In this document: positions 25,080 through 33,827 of the stretch, piece by piece
How positions within the stretch are numbered: position 1 is the first letter of the stretch
Layout: each line of letters begins with the position of its first letter
Assembly (NCBI GenBank): GCA_024232855.1
Contig: JAAEPH010000196.1
Span: 1 to 41,309 of the forward strand
Direction: 5' to 3'
DNA from: Gammaproteobacteria bacterium
GTDB lineage: Bacteria > Pseudomonadota > Gammaproteobacteria > GCA-001735895
Length of the DNA stretch: 41,309 nucleotides
Made by a program: the position numbers and the translations under genes
Notes under the pieces: generated by a model
The model's database searches: none
Seen by the model: the letters and a program-made list of their open reading frames with translations, nothing else
What the model was told of the DNA's origin: nothing

Positions 25080-25895
25080 CTATTTACCTTTGTAATCGGG
25101 CTGTCGCTTTTCCAAAAAGGCATTAACAGCCTCCAGATGATCCTCGGTGTTGTGGCAGATACCCTGGTAAGTTGCGCACAGGTCGAGGAAGTCCGAAAGC
25201 TCCATGCGCTGTGCCTGTTTGAGCATTCGTTTGGTGTAGCGTAGCGCCTGGGGAGGCCTGCTCGCCATGGCATTTGCCAACGCCATTGATCGAGGCATCA
25301 AATCATCGGCGGGAACGACATCGAGCACGAGGCCGATTTCCTTTGCTTCGTCAGCATTGATAACTTTTCCGGTCAAAACCATCTCGGCGGCACGTTGATA
25401 ACCGATCAGTCGCTGAACGAACCAGGCGCCACCATCTCCCGGGATGATGCCCAGGTTGATAAAGGTCTCGCCGAATGTGGCATTTTCGGAGGCTATGCGA
25501 AAGTCGCACATACAGGCGAGATCGCAACCGGCACCGATAGCCGGCCCATTGACGGCTGCAATCACAGGTAGCTCGGCAGCATGCAACGCTAACGGAATCC
25601 GCTGGATACCGGCTCGATAGCGCGACTCCACCTCGGGAACGTCGCCGGCGAAGGCGCCGCCACGCGACGCCATATCCTTGACGTTGCCTCCGGCGGAAAA
25701 CGCCTTGCCTTCGCCGGTCAGGATCAACACCGAGATATCGGTTTGCGCGTTGGCCCAGATAATGGTGTTGCAGATATCATCAACCAGGCCGGTGCCGGTT
25801 AGTTCATTGCGCACATCGTCGCGAGACATCGTTAACAGCGCTACTCGACCGTCGACGCGCAGCGTGGCGCTGAGTAATTTGGGTAGAGTATTCAT
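25080..25895 (-). CDS. Enoyl-CoA hydratase/isomerase (crotonase) family protein, variant active site
   Basis: Protein of 271 residues with a crotonase fold. The oxyanion-hole segments are present: GKAFSAGGNVKDM near residue 65 and VNGPAIGAGCDLACMCDFRI near 115. Of the two catalytic glutamates of classical hydratases, the second is kept (RAAEMVLTG). The first is replaced: the segment reads FGETFINLG where hydratases have a PEI. It may therefore be an isomerase, hydrolase or other crotonase rather than a simple hydratase. The start overlaps the stop of the NDP-forming ligase gene by one base. Confidence 0.8.
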   Translation of the reverse strand: MNTLPKLLSATLRVDGRVALLTMSRDDVRNELTGTGLVDDICNTIIWANAQTDISVLILTGEGKAFSAGGNVKDMASRGGAFAGDVPEVESRYRAGIQRIPLALHAAELPVIAAVNGPAIGAGCDLACMCDFRIASENATFGETFINLGIIPGDGGAWFVQRLIGYQRAAEMVLTGKVINADEAKEIGLVLDVVPADDLMPRSMALANAMASRPPQALRYTKRMLKQAQRMELSDFLDLCATYQGICHNTEDHLEAVNAFLEKRQPDYKGK

Positions 25896-28057
25896 CAGGC
25901 TTCAACCGAAAGAATTACGCGGGCATCGGCTATGGTATAGCCTTCGTGCGTGGCAAGAACCGGATTGAAATCGATTTCCTCGATTTCCGGATGGCAATGC
26001 ACGAGACCGGATATCCTGAGCAACAAATCGATCAGCGCGTCTTTGTCCACCGGCCTGGCGCCGCGTACACCGTCGAGGATTTCACCGGTTTTGATGTCCT
26101 CGAGCATTTCTTGCGCATCGGCGCGGCTCAGCGGAATCGCGCGGAATGACACGTCCTTGAGTACTTCGACCAGGGTGCCGCCGAGGCCGAACATCAGAAC
26201 CGGGCCGTAGACCGGATCCCTGTAGACACCGATGATGATTTCGACTCCCGGTTTGGCCATCGGCGCCACCAACACGCCTTCGATACGCGCGTCGGCGTTG
26301 TATTCGCGCGCGCTGTCGAGAATCTCGTTGTAGGCTCTCGTCATTTCGTCCTTGCCCCGAAGTCTCAGGCGCACACCGCGGGCTTCGGACTTGTGGATGA
26401 TGTCCTGCGAAATGATTTTCATCGCGACCCGGGTATCGGCGAACTCGGCCGCGGCCGCGGCAACATCGGTTTCGCTCCTTACGACCTGGTAGCGCGGCAT
26501 CTGGATGTCGTGCGCTGCGACCAGGTCCATTGCCTCGTGCTCAAACAGCGAGGTGCGGTTCTCGGCGCGCGCCTTGTCAATGATTGCCTGACCCGTATCG
26601 GGCCTTGTTTCAACGATGTAGGGCGGGTGCGCCGCCAACCGACGCTGATGACGCGCATGACTGATCAGGGTTGTAATGCAAGCCACCGCGATTTCCATGG
26701 ATTCCTGTACTTGAATGCCGCCTTCGCGCAGCGTGACCAACGGCTCCGGCTTCAGAGGAGCGTACAGGCTCTGCACTACGATCGGTTTCTGATGGTGGTG
26801 CTGCAATGCCGCGAGGCGGATCGATGTTTCGTTTTCGACTTCGAGCATCGCAGGATCAAAGCGCATTGCATAGCCACCGTAGAGTCCACCGATCAGTACC
26901 GCATCGACACCCTCGTCCTCCAGCATCACGGATACACAATCCGCGAAAACGCCGGGATTGGAATCGGTGCCGCCGGCGACGTCGACCGGATTCGCGAGCG
27001 AGGCCGCGGGCGGCAGGATCCCGGCCAGCCTGGTCCTGGTCCTGTCCGATAACTGCGCCAGTTCCACACGGCTCATCGCCTCGTCGGCGAGCGTGTCGGC
27101 TGCGATCGTTGCATGTCCGCCGCCGTCTACCAGGATCGCCAGTCTTGTGCCTTTGGGTTGTGGTGAAATGCTGAGCGCTTCGGCCAGCGGGATTACGTGA
27201 TCCGAACGCCGGGCTACAATGACTCCGGCCTGGCGCATCAGGTCGCGCGCCATTTCATAGCTGCCGGCAAGTGCTCCGGTATGCGATTTTGCGGAAGTTT
27301 GACCCAGCGTCGTACGACCGGCCTTGTAGACGACGACCGGTTTTTTGGGGGTGACCTCCCGTGCGACGTCGAGAAACTTGCGCCCGTCCTTGAAGCCTTC
27401 AATATAGAGCACCGGTAAGGTGGTATTGGGATCCGCCGCCAGGTATTCCAGGTATTCGCCAAAGCTGATATCGACCTGATTGCCAACACCGACATAGGTA
27501 CTGAAACCGAGGTAGCCACCCGCGGCAGCTTCGGTCGTGATCGACAGTGCCATGTTGCCGGATTGCGATATCAGGCCGAGGCCGCCCGGTTGCAGATTTG
27601 AAATGCCGGCCAGGTTCATTTGTCTGTGCAAATTGAACGCACCCGAAGTGTTCGGGCCAATCAGGCGCACGCCATATTTATTCGCCGCGGCCAGCATATC
27701 GCGCTCATAGCCTGCACCTTCTTCGCTGGATTCACTGAAACCTCCGGCGAGAATGACGGCGCCTTTGATCCCTCGTTCACCACATTGCTTTATAACACCG
27801 GGTAAGGTGCGAGCCGGAGTGCACACCAGTGCAATGTCGGCCGGACCGGGAAGCGCTTCGATCGACTTGTACGCTGGAATATCGAGTATTTCATCTTCTT
27901 TGGGATTGACTGGATAAATATGCCCGCTGAACTTGTCCCTGATCAGCTGGCGCATGGCCTGGTAGCCGCGCTTGGCCGGATTTTTGGACGCGCCGATAAT
28001 GGCGATCGACGTCGGGTTGAGAAAACTTAAAGGGAGGTCGTTGTTCATGTTATTCAC
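25895..28057 (-). CDS. Acyl-CoA synthetase, NDP-forming (acetate-CoA ligase type)
   Basis: Protein of 720 residues with the fused alpha-beta arrangement of ADP-forming acyl-CoA synthetases. A CoA-binding domain comes first (TSIAIIGASKNPAKRGYQAM, then VNPKEDEILDIPAYKS). Next are the ligase-CoA domains, with the phosphorylatable His in AKSHTGALAGS near residue 255. A C-terminal ATP-grasp domain from about 500 has AMKIISQDIIHKSEARGV and GVYRDPVYGPVLMFGLGGT. It converts a carboxylic acid, CoA and ATP to acyl-CoA, ADP and phosphate. Flanking crotonase genes overlap it on both sides (8 bases upstream, 1 base downstream), so it probably activates the acid that they process. Substrate unknown. Confidence 0.88.
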   Translation of the reverse strand: MNNMNNDLPLSFLNPTSIAIIGASKNPAKRGYQAMRQLIRDKFSGHIYPVNPKEDEILDIPAYKSIEALPGPADIALVCTPARTLPGVIKQCGERGIKGAVILAGGFSESSEEGAGYERDMLAAANKYGVRLIGPNTSGAFNLHRQMNLAGISNLQPGGLGLISQSGNMALSITTEAAAGGYLGFSTYVGVGNQVDISFGEYLEYLAADPNTTLPVLYIEGFKDGRKFLDVAREVTPKKPVVVYKAGRTTLGQTSAKSHTGALAGSYEMARDLMRQAGVIVARRSDHVIPLAEALSISPQPKGTRLAILVDGGGHATIAADTLADEAMSRVELAQLSDRTRTRLAGILPPAASLANPVDVAGGTDSNPGVFADCVSVMLEDEGVDAVLIGGLYGGYAMRFDPAMLEVENETSIRLAALQHHHQKPIVVQSLYAPLKPEPLVTLREGGIQVQESMEIAVACITTLISHARHQRRLAAHPPYIVETRPDTGQAIIDKARAENRTSLFEHEAMDLVAAHDIQMPRYQVVRSETDVAAAAAEFADTRVAMKIISQDIIHKSEARGVRLRLRGKDEMTRAYNEILDSAREYNADARIEGVLVAPMAKPGVEIIIGVYRDPVYGPVLMFGLGGTLVEVLKDVSFRAIPLSRADAQEMLEDIKTGEILDGVRGARPVDKDALIDLLLRISGLVHCHPEIEEIDFNPVLATHEGYTIADARVILSVEA

Positions 28058-28835
28058 CAGTGAAATCAGGGCTTCGTTTTTCGGCGAACGCGTCGATACC
28101 TTCCTGCCAGTCCCTGGTTGTCATGCAGGCTAGAATGCCCTCGAGTTCCATGATCAGTGCGGCTTCGTAAGGCGTATTGCCGGCAGTATTCAGATGCTTC
28201 TTGGCGAGCTTCAGGGAAAGCGGCGCCTTGGCGGCAATTTCCTGCGCAAATTCGGCAACGCCGGCGTCGAACTCGTCGTCGGGGAAGTAACGTATGGCGA
28301 GGTTCATTTCGACCGCTTCCGGGCCAGCTATCCGGCGACCGGTCATAATCAGTTCGCGCGCCCGGGTAATGCCGACCAATTGAGGGAGCACACTGGAAAT
28401 ACCACCGCCTACGAAGGTGCCGATACTGATCTCGGGGAACCAGATTTTCGCGGATGCCTTCATGATGATGAAATCGGATGAAACCGCCATTTCGGCACCT
28501 GCCCCTACCGCATATCCATTGACGGCTGCGATGACCGGCTTGGTCACCTTGCGCAATCTTTCACAGACGTCATTGGCCTTGATCAGGTATTGCCGCTTCT
28601 GTAACGCGGTTCGTTCGCCCGTTGCATGCTCTTTTAGATCTGCGCCCGCGCAAAAAGCGCGCCCTTCGCCAGTGAGAACGATCACCCTCACCTTTGGGTC
28701 CAGCTCGGCTTCATCGAGCGCGGCTAACACGTCGTCATACAGCTGCTCGACGACAGCATTCATGCGATCGGGTCGGTTGAGACGAATTTCGGAAACACCG
28801 TTTTTCGTCGAATAAAGAATTGTTTCGAATGTCAT
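28050..28835 (-). CDS. Enoyl-CoA hydratase
   Basis: Protein of 261 residues of the crotonase family. Oxyanion-hole segments are GRAFCAGADLKEHA near residue 60 and VNGYAVGAGAEMAVSSDFII near 105. Both catalytic glutamates of classical hydratases appear to be present (WFPEISIG and ARELIMTG). It is therefore a better candidate for true hydration of enoyl-CoA than the crotonase at 25080. It is the first gene of the minus-strand operon: its stop overlaps the ligase start by 8 bases. The divergent gap to the RpiR-type regulator holds its promoter. Confidence 0.85.
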   Translation of the reverse strand: MTFETILYSTKNGVSEIRLNRPDRMNAVVEQLYDDVLAALDEAELDPKVRVIVLTGEGRAFCAGADLKEHATGERTALQKRQYLIKANDVCERLRKVTKPVIAAVNGYAVGAGAEMAVSSDFIIMKASAKIWFPEISIGTFVGGGISSVLPQLVGITRARELIMTGRRIAGPEAVEMNLAIRYFPDDEFDAGVAEFAQEIAAKAPLSLKLAKKHLNTAGNTPYEAALIMELEGILACMTTRDWQEGIDAFAEKRSPDFTGE

Positions 28836-28899
28836 GGGGTACGATCCAGAGAATGGGAAGAGAAATCCTGATGCGTAAAGCGTAACAGGAATTTATCAT

Positions 28900-28909
28900 T
28901 TGTATACAA
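28900..28909. promoter_or_regulatory. Perfect palindrome TTGTATACAA, candidate operator
   Basis: A 10-bp perfect dyad lies in the divergent gap. Its right edge touches the predicted -10 box of the minus-strand operon promoter, so a bound regulator would block initiation there. The adjacent RpiR/MurR-type gene is the obvious candidate, by position only. Confidence 0.45.
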
Positions 28910-28937
28910 TTTTAATTATTTATTTACATTTGTTCAA
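28909..28937 (-). promoter_or_regulatory. Sigma-70-like promoter for the crotonase/acyl-CoA ligase operon
   Basis: Minus strand: TTGAAC, a 17-base spacer, then TAAAAT, in a strongly AT-rich stretch. The -10 box lies about 75 bases upstream of the crotonase start at 28835. Confidence 0.5.
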
Positions 28938-28950
28938 TTATTGATACGAT
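28923..28950 (+). promoter_or_regulatory. Sigma-70-like promoter for the RpiR-type regulator
   Basis: Plus strand: TTTACA, a 16-base spacer, then TACGAT, about 140 bases upstream of the predicted ATG. It overlaps the opposing promoter, so the two would compete. Confidence 0.4.
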
Positions 28951-29088
28951 TTACCTAGCTTCCCTTACTCGTGGTAAAGCCGGATAGCTGCAACCTGCCC
29001 AAAGCAGGGCCTCATATGAAGCACCGTTTTAAACTGGCGGCGATTGCGGATAGACTGGCAGATCACGGAAACTTTGACCTGGTTAATC

Positions 29089-29964
29089 ATGAGCGAATAC
29101 GCCCAAGTGCATGACAAACTCAAGGCATCGATGTTGCATCTGCCGAAAACCCTTAAAAAGGCGGCCGCTTATATGCTGGAACGTCCCGGGGATATCGCCA
29201 CGCTTTCGATGCGCCAGGTTGCCGCCAACGCGGACGTGTCGCTACCTAATTTCGCCCGCCTGGCGAAGGAGCTCGGCTATGAAACCTACGGCGAAATGCG
29301 CGAGATATTTCGCAAGCAGGTCCAGCAGGGAGACATCACGGGCTACCACCTCAGGGCGCGTAATCTACAACAATCGAGCCATCACGAAGGTATCGAAAAA
29401 ACCTGGGGGAATTTTCGCGAGTCCGCACGGACCACTATCGATGGCGTTTACACCTCGATCGATGCATCCCAGATTGCCGCGGTTGCAGATGCATTAGTGC
29501 CACGCCGCAATATATACGTGGTAGGCATGAAGGCCGCCCGGTCGGCCGCGAGCTACCTGAGTTATATTGGCGGAATGGCCTCGGAGCAGTTCAAGCTGGT
29601 CGGCCGCAGCGGTGATATTCTCGCCGACGACCTCATCGATATCGACGAGCGCGATGCATTGATTGCGATCGCGGCGCACCCCTACGCGCGAGCAACCATC
29701 GAAACCGCCATGGTGGCGCGTGAAAGAGGCGCGCTGGTGGTCGGCATAACCGACGGTCCGGTGTCACCGCTGGCGATAAGTTCGGATCATGTGTTGCTAT
29801 CACCCACCGGCAGCCCGATGTTCTTTGAATCCTACATCGGCACAACGGCCATTATCGAAATGCTGATCGGATTTTTTACCGTTATCCACTCGACTTCGGC
29901 GGTCAGCCGAATCGAAAAACTCGAAGCCGACCGGCACCGGTTCGGTGAATACTGGGAATCCTAG
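29089..29964 (+). CDS. MurR/RpiR family transcriptional regulator
   Basis: Protein of 291 residues. Residues about 1-80 form the RpiR-type helix-turn-helix (PKTLKKAAAYMLERPGDIAT, then VAANADVSLPNFARLAKELG). Residues about 110-270 are a SIS sugar-isomerase fold (RRNIYVVGMKAARSAASYLS, DALIAIAAHPYARATIETA). SIS domains usually bind phosphosugars or similar anions. The ATG at 29089 is chosen because an in-frame start at 29044 would add unconserved residues; neither has a strong ribosome site. It is divergent from the acyl-CoA ligase operon, its likely target. Confidence 0.85.
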   Translation: MSEYAQVHDKLKASMLHLPKTLKKAAAYMLERPGDIATLSMRQVAANADVSLPNFARLAKELGYETYGEMREIFRKQVQQGDITGYHLRARNLQQSSHHEGIEKTWGNFRESARTTIDGVYTSIDASQIAAVADALVPRRNIYVVGMKAARSAASYLSYIGGMASEQFKLVGRSGDILADDLIDIDERDALIAIAAHPYARATIETAMVARERGALVVGITDGPVSPLAISSDHVLLSPTGSPMFFESYIGTTAIIEMLIGFFTVIHSTSAVSRIEKLEADRHRFGEYWES

Positions 29965-29984
29965 CCGCTATTATTTATGCCCAC

Positions 29985-30440
29985 TTACTGCCCGCTAGCC
30001 GGGGCAGCAGTATCACCGCCCTCTTCGGTTCCTGGCGCATTGAGCTTATCGGTCAGGCTGTCCATGGCGTCCGACAGCGTGGCCCGGGGATTCTCTCTGC
30101 ACCAGCGGGCTATTGAAAATGTCATGTAATCAAGCGCCGAACTATATATATCACGCGCCTTCGTTTGCCGGTTGGCGGCAGACATGTACCCCGCTATCCA
30201 ACCCAGCGTCTGGCCATAGCTGGCATCTGTCTTGTTGCTATCGGGATTTTTCTCATACTCCTTGAGGAAGTCTTCGCAGCTATCCTGCCCGGCCCCATAA
30301 ACGGAATAAGAATTGGCCGCGCACCCGCAACTGTGCCCCTGTTTAACCTCTCCGCTCGATGCGGCTGGAATGGCCATAAACATCGTTAACACCAGGACCA
30401 TGGCGCAGTTAACAAATTTCCTTGCAAGTGTTGTCATCAT
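29985..30440 (-). CDS. Small periplasmic protein, HdeA/Rap1a-like
   Basis: Protein of 151 residues with a clear signal peptide (about residues 1-29, FVNCAMVLVLTMFMAIPAAS). The mature part has several Cys residues (HSCGCAANSY, DSCEDFL, IARWCRENP). The pattern CxxFL, then YGQTLGWIAGYMSAAN, then WCRENP with a helical tail resembles the small disulfide-bonded HdeA and Rap1a/Tai-type folds, but this is a weak, by-eye likeness. The start overlaps the stop of an upstream small membrane ORF (ATGA). It is convergent with the RpiR-type gene, 20 bases away. Function unknown. Confidence 0.65.
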   Translation of the reverse strand: MMTTLARKFVNCAMVLVLTMFMAIPAASSGEVKQGHSCGCAANSYSVYGAGQDSCEDFLKEYEKNPDSNKTDASYGQTLGWIAGYMSAANRQTKARDIYSSALDYMTFSIARWCRENPRATLSDAMDSLTDKLNAPGTEEGGDTAAPASGQ

Positions 30441-30688
30441 AAATTTTCAGCGGTCAAGTCAATTGGATCAAGAAGATCAGTGTCTGAAATATCCCCGTGA
30501 AATACAATGATAATCCAGTGTGAATAAACGGGAGACAAATCACGATTATCTATAAATAAAGGGGAAAGAAAGGGGGGGGGAAGTGTCTGTCCCTCGTGGA
30601 CGCGAATAAAGGTAAAACCAACCCATACCACTGCACAACCTGAAACAAGATACAGTGGGATGGAGCGCAGTAAAAAATTCGGGATCAC
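30437..30688 (-). pseudogene. Small membrane protein remnant interrupted by repeat sequence
   Basis: The open frame has hydrophobic helices. The coding pattern extends upstream of the first usable start (GTG at 30688) as NLFIAVCITAVAWAAFTTL, with no ATG, GTG or TTG. After the second helix, CAVVWVGFTFIRVHE, the frame runs into the GAGGGACAGACAC repeat and low-complexity bases, then resumes. Its stop overlaps the start of the secreted protein gene at 30440 (ATGA), suggesting the two were once an operon. Probably a decayed gene rather than a working one. Confidence 0.4.
30560..30595. repeat. Half copy of the GTCTGTCCCT repeat end
   Basis: A run of G residues is followed by AAGTGTCTGTCCCTCG, matching the right end of the composite repeat at 24349-24536. 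No matching left end is seen nearby. Confidence 0.5.
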
Positions 30689-30794
30689 CAGTGTAGTGAA
30701 GGCAGCCCAGGCAACAGCTGTAATACAGACAGCGATAAATAAATTCCTCCGTCCCCTTTTCCTTTCTTATATTTCTTATTATTCTGAACGGCCT

Positions 30795-31313
30795 CTATCC
30801 ATTGTCTGCAATACGCTTGCTGTGCAGGTCGCTGGCCTGGTCTATCGCCTCCCAATCAAGCTCAAAACCCAAACCTGGCCCATTTAATACCGGCAATTTA
30901 CCATTTTGCGGGGACAAGTCCGGAGACTTGACGATGTCCCATTCAAGGAAATGGTTCATGTACTGATTGCCGTCATCAAGATTGGGTAAGGTCGCCGCCA
31001 CCTGGTTCGCGGCACAGGTGGTGATGCCGGTTTCGTAAAGTCCATGGATGCAAATGTCGATTCCGGCCGCCTCGGCAATATGCGCAACCTTGCTGAATCG
31101 CAGCAATCCGCCGGTCTCGTGCAAGCCCAGCACAATAAGGTTCGCGGCGTTTTCGCGGCAAACATTGTAGGCATCGTAGGGGGTGAACACGAGTTGATCG
31201 GCAGCAATCGCGACCTGGCTATTGGAGCGCACCTGCGCAAGCGCCGCGACACTTTCGCAATGAGTCGGTTGCTCGACGAACTCCACATCGGATTTGCCGG
31301 CGACACCGCTCAT
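30795..31313 (-). pseudogene. C-terminal half of an enolase-superfamily (mandelate racemase/muconate lactonizing) enzyme
   Basis: About 165 residues match the C-terminal barrel of enolase-superfamily enzymes: DVEFVEQPTHCESVAALAQV, IAADQLVFTPYDAY, NLIVLGLHETGGLLRFSKVA, ICIHGLYETGITTCAANQ and the end WEAIDQ. The N-terminal capping domain and the first catalytic Lys region are missing. Upstream, in frame, lies a short unrelated stretch (SYGNPYTISYTADG) that looks like part of a surface-protein Ig-like repeat, so the 5' end has been replaced. Not expected to be active. Confidence 0.7.
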
Positions 31314-31604
31314 TGCGCCATCCGCCGTATAAGAGATCGTGTATGGATTACCATAACTATTGACCTGATTAGCACGAATGTTCAGTCAGGCACTCGGATT
31401 GAGTCATTGCTTTTACCAAACCATCGCTAAGATCACGAACCGGAGAACAATCAAGGCTTTCTTACACAATTGTTGCGCGCTGCCGTGACTATTGACCTAA
31501 CCCATCTTTAACACCCCCATTTGCAATTCCTTTGTAATCAACAAGTTGCCGATGTCAATTTGCTCAAGTGGCACTACAAAGTGCACATTTTGTGGATTTC
31601 TGTT

Positions 31605-32741
31605 TCAGATGATCAGCTTGTTCACCCCTCCAGGGGAAGGATCGATGTTCAAAGATTTATAGATGGCGAGCTGTTCCGGCTCCGCACGGGTGGCCTTACG
31701 TACATGCAAAGTCCGGCTATCGGCTCGACGAAAGGTAGCCGTGATGCGGCACTGATTGTTCAGAGTTTCCCGCAAGCTACGCCAACTGTCATGAATGCCC
31801 TGTTCCCCGAGTCTGCGCCGGATTAGCTGCACTAATTGATAGGCCAGAACGGTAATGAACAGATGACCGTCGCAGCGTTCTTCCTTGTGATGGTAGACAG
31901 GGCGCAGCCCCAGCTCCGATTTCAGACTGCGGAACACCGCTTCAAGATCGGTCAGCATGATATAGGTGCGCCACATCCGTTCTTCGTCCCAGTCGGTTTC
32001 ATTACTGCGCAGTGAATAGACACCGGGATGGGGCACCAGCGTGCCTTCAATGGGTTTGCGTTGCCAGTGTATCGCCTTGGCCTGCTCCCCGCTTTCATCC
32101 GCAATCAACTCAATGTGATAATGCTGGCTGACGCCGCGACTCTTTTCCTTGAGACGCCCGATGCGCTCCCAGAGCTTATCGATGCGTTTGGTCGTGCGTG
32201 GGCGGGACAGCCCCTGTGAGATTTTTTCCAGGCCCGCTTCGAAGCGGGCCATAAATCGTTTGGCGATACCTTCTTCTTTCTTTGCGCGACGTTCCGAGTA
32301 GCAGTAGAGGCGAACTTCCTTGCCATCCTCGGAGTGCACCTTTTTCAGATGCACCTTCTCCCCGGTGGCGGTCTCGATAGTCGTACAATCCTCAGGATCG
32401 AACTCGCGCGCTCGACTCCGGTTCACCACCAGATAACGGTATCCCTGCTCCTGCATCCAGGTCAGGTTCTTTTGCGTGGCAATCCCCTGGTCGAGTACCA
32501 CCCGAGCCCCCCTGGGAGCCTGCAAGGCCTGCAGCATCCCGGATAAAGTATGGCCTTCAAAGACATTACCAGCAAAGACCTCAGATCGGCGCACAAAGCC
32601 ACTGCCATCGAGTATCAATCCCAGTGTCAGCAGCGGGCAGTCGCTGCGCTTCTCCCTGGATCGGCCGCGTTGGGCTTTCGGGTTAGCACCCGTATCGCCT
32701 TCGAAATAAGTGTTGGTCAGGTCGTAGAGAGTTACGGTATT
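31605..32741 (-). mobile_element. Truncated IS1634/IS4-type transposase
   Basis: The frame encodes the C-terminal two-thirds of an IS1634-like DDE transposase. An in-frame region, VTLYDLTNTYFEGD, continues upstream of the first start at 32618 until a stop near 32742, then LGLILDGSGFVRRSEVFAGN. An H/E-rich VLDQGIATQKNLTWM, then YIMLTDLEAVFRSLKSELGL and the tail follow. Full members are about 500 residues or more; about 150 N-terminal residues are missing. No clear terminal inverted repeats were found. The copy is probably dead and lies between an enolase-like and an EF-G-like stump. Confidence 0.75.
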
Positions 32742-32817
32742 TCACAGAGCAGCAGCATTCGGGACACACACTTTGTCGCCCCAAACCGGCATGATAAGCG
32801 GTACTACTTCACTGCGG

Positions 32818-33663
32818 TTAGTCGACCGACTCACTGGGCCTGTAAGCATCCACAAGCTCCTTCTGTTTACCGGGTGGTACCGGACTGTAATAGCTGAAGG
32901 CCAATGCGTAGCTGCCTTCGCCGAACTGGCCTGCTCCCCCGGTCCGCTTCTTATGGCGATGGTGGCCCTCGGCGGTTCTGGTTACGGTCTCCCTGCAGGC
33001 GATGCCGGGGGGCTGGGCTTCCACCTCCACATTGTACTGATCGCGCATTTTCTCCAGTACGATCCTGAGGTGCAGTTCGCCCACACCGTAGAGCACGGTT
33101 TCGTTCAGCGATATCCGGTGTTCCACCCGCAGGCTCGGATCTTCGACCTCGAGCTTGTGCAGTGCTGTCGATAATTTCTGTTCGTCCCCATGCCGGGTGG
33201 GCTGGATGGCGAGTCCGTACATCGGAGGCGGTAGCACGAACGGGCGCAAATGGTGATGATCCTCGTCGTGGGAATCGTGCAACACATCGTCAAAGGAAAT
33301 CTCATCGACCTTGGATACCGCACAGATGTCACCCGGGATCGCCGTGACCACCGCGGTATGCTGCTTCCCCTGGATTTTATAGAGATGCGCCACCTTGAAG
33401 CTTCTGGAATCGCCGATAAAGAGCTGCATGCCCGGTGTCACCGTACCCTGGTAGATGCGAAAAATACTCAAGCGCCCGACATAGGGATCGATGACTACCT
33501 TGAACACATGGGCGACCACGTGTTTACCTGGATCTGGAACAACCTCGATGGGCTTCACCGCATCACCCTCGCCTTTGAGGAATTGCGGCGGATTGCCCTC
33601 GAGCGGATTTGGCATGAGCCGCTCGAAAATGTTGCGGATATTTGCGGTGGAGTGTCTGGGCAT
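32818..33663 (-). pseudogene. Internal fragment of an elongation factor G-like GTPase
   Basis: About 280 residues from the middle of an EF-G-like protein: LERLMPNPLEG-like start (IFERLMPNPLEGNPPQFL), domain II (HVFKVVIDPYVGRLSIFRIY), domain III (SLRVEHRISLNETVLYGVGE) and the start of domain IV (HKKRTGGAGQFGEG). The entire N-terminal GTPase domain with its P-loop is absent. The C-terminus turns into unrelated residues after QFGE. The truncated transposase lies about 75 bases beyond its 3' end. It cannot act as a GTPase. Confidence 0.75.
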
Positions 33664-33766
33664 AAGATTTACTTCCTGCGGTGCAAGTTCTGACTTTAAA
33701 AGCCTAAAGCGCAAAGTATAAGAAGCATAAAAGCAATATTTCCAAATAACTAGCCCGGAAGGAACC

Positions 33767-33820
33767 AAAGGGGTCAGTATCGATTGATTCGTGACAAAAT
33801 CGATCGGTATTGCCCCTTTT
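33767..33820. repeat. Small imperfect palindrome (AAAGGGG ends)
   Basis: AAAGGGGTCAGTATCGATT on the left pairs imperfectly with AATCGATCGGTATTGCCCC on the right around a short loop. It marks the junction between the EF-G-like stump and the membrane protein stump. It resembles REP-type elements. Confidence 0.6.
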
Positions 33821-33827
33821 GATCTTT

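Noticed and set aside
31314-31604. Terminal inverted repeat of the IS1634-like element (two similar ACTATTGACCT segments near 31353 and 31488)
   Set aside because: The two segments are in direct orientation and no matching end is found beyond 32741, so element borders cannot be set.
33751-33760. TAGCCCGGAA, identical to the left tip of the family A MITE
   Set aside because: Only ten bases match, there is no right end or palindrome arm, and chance occurrence cannot be excluded.
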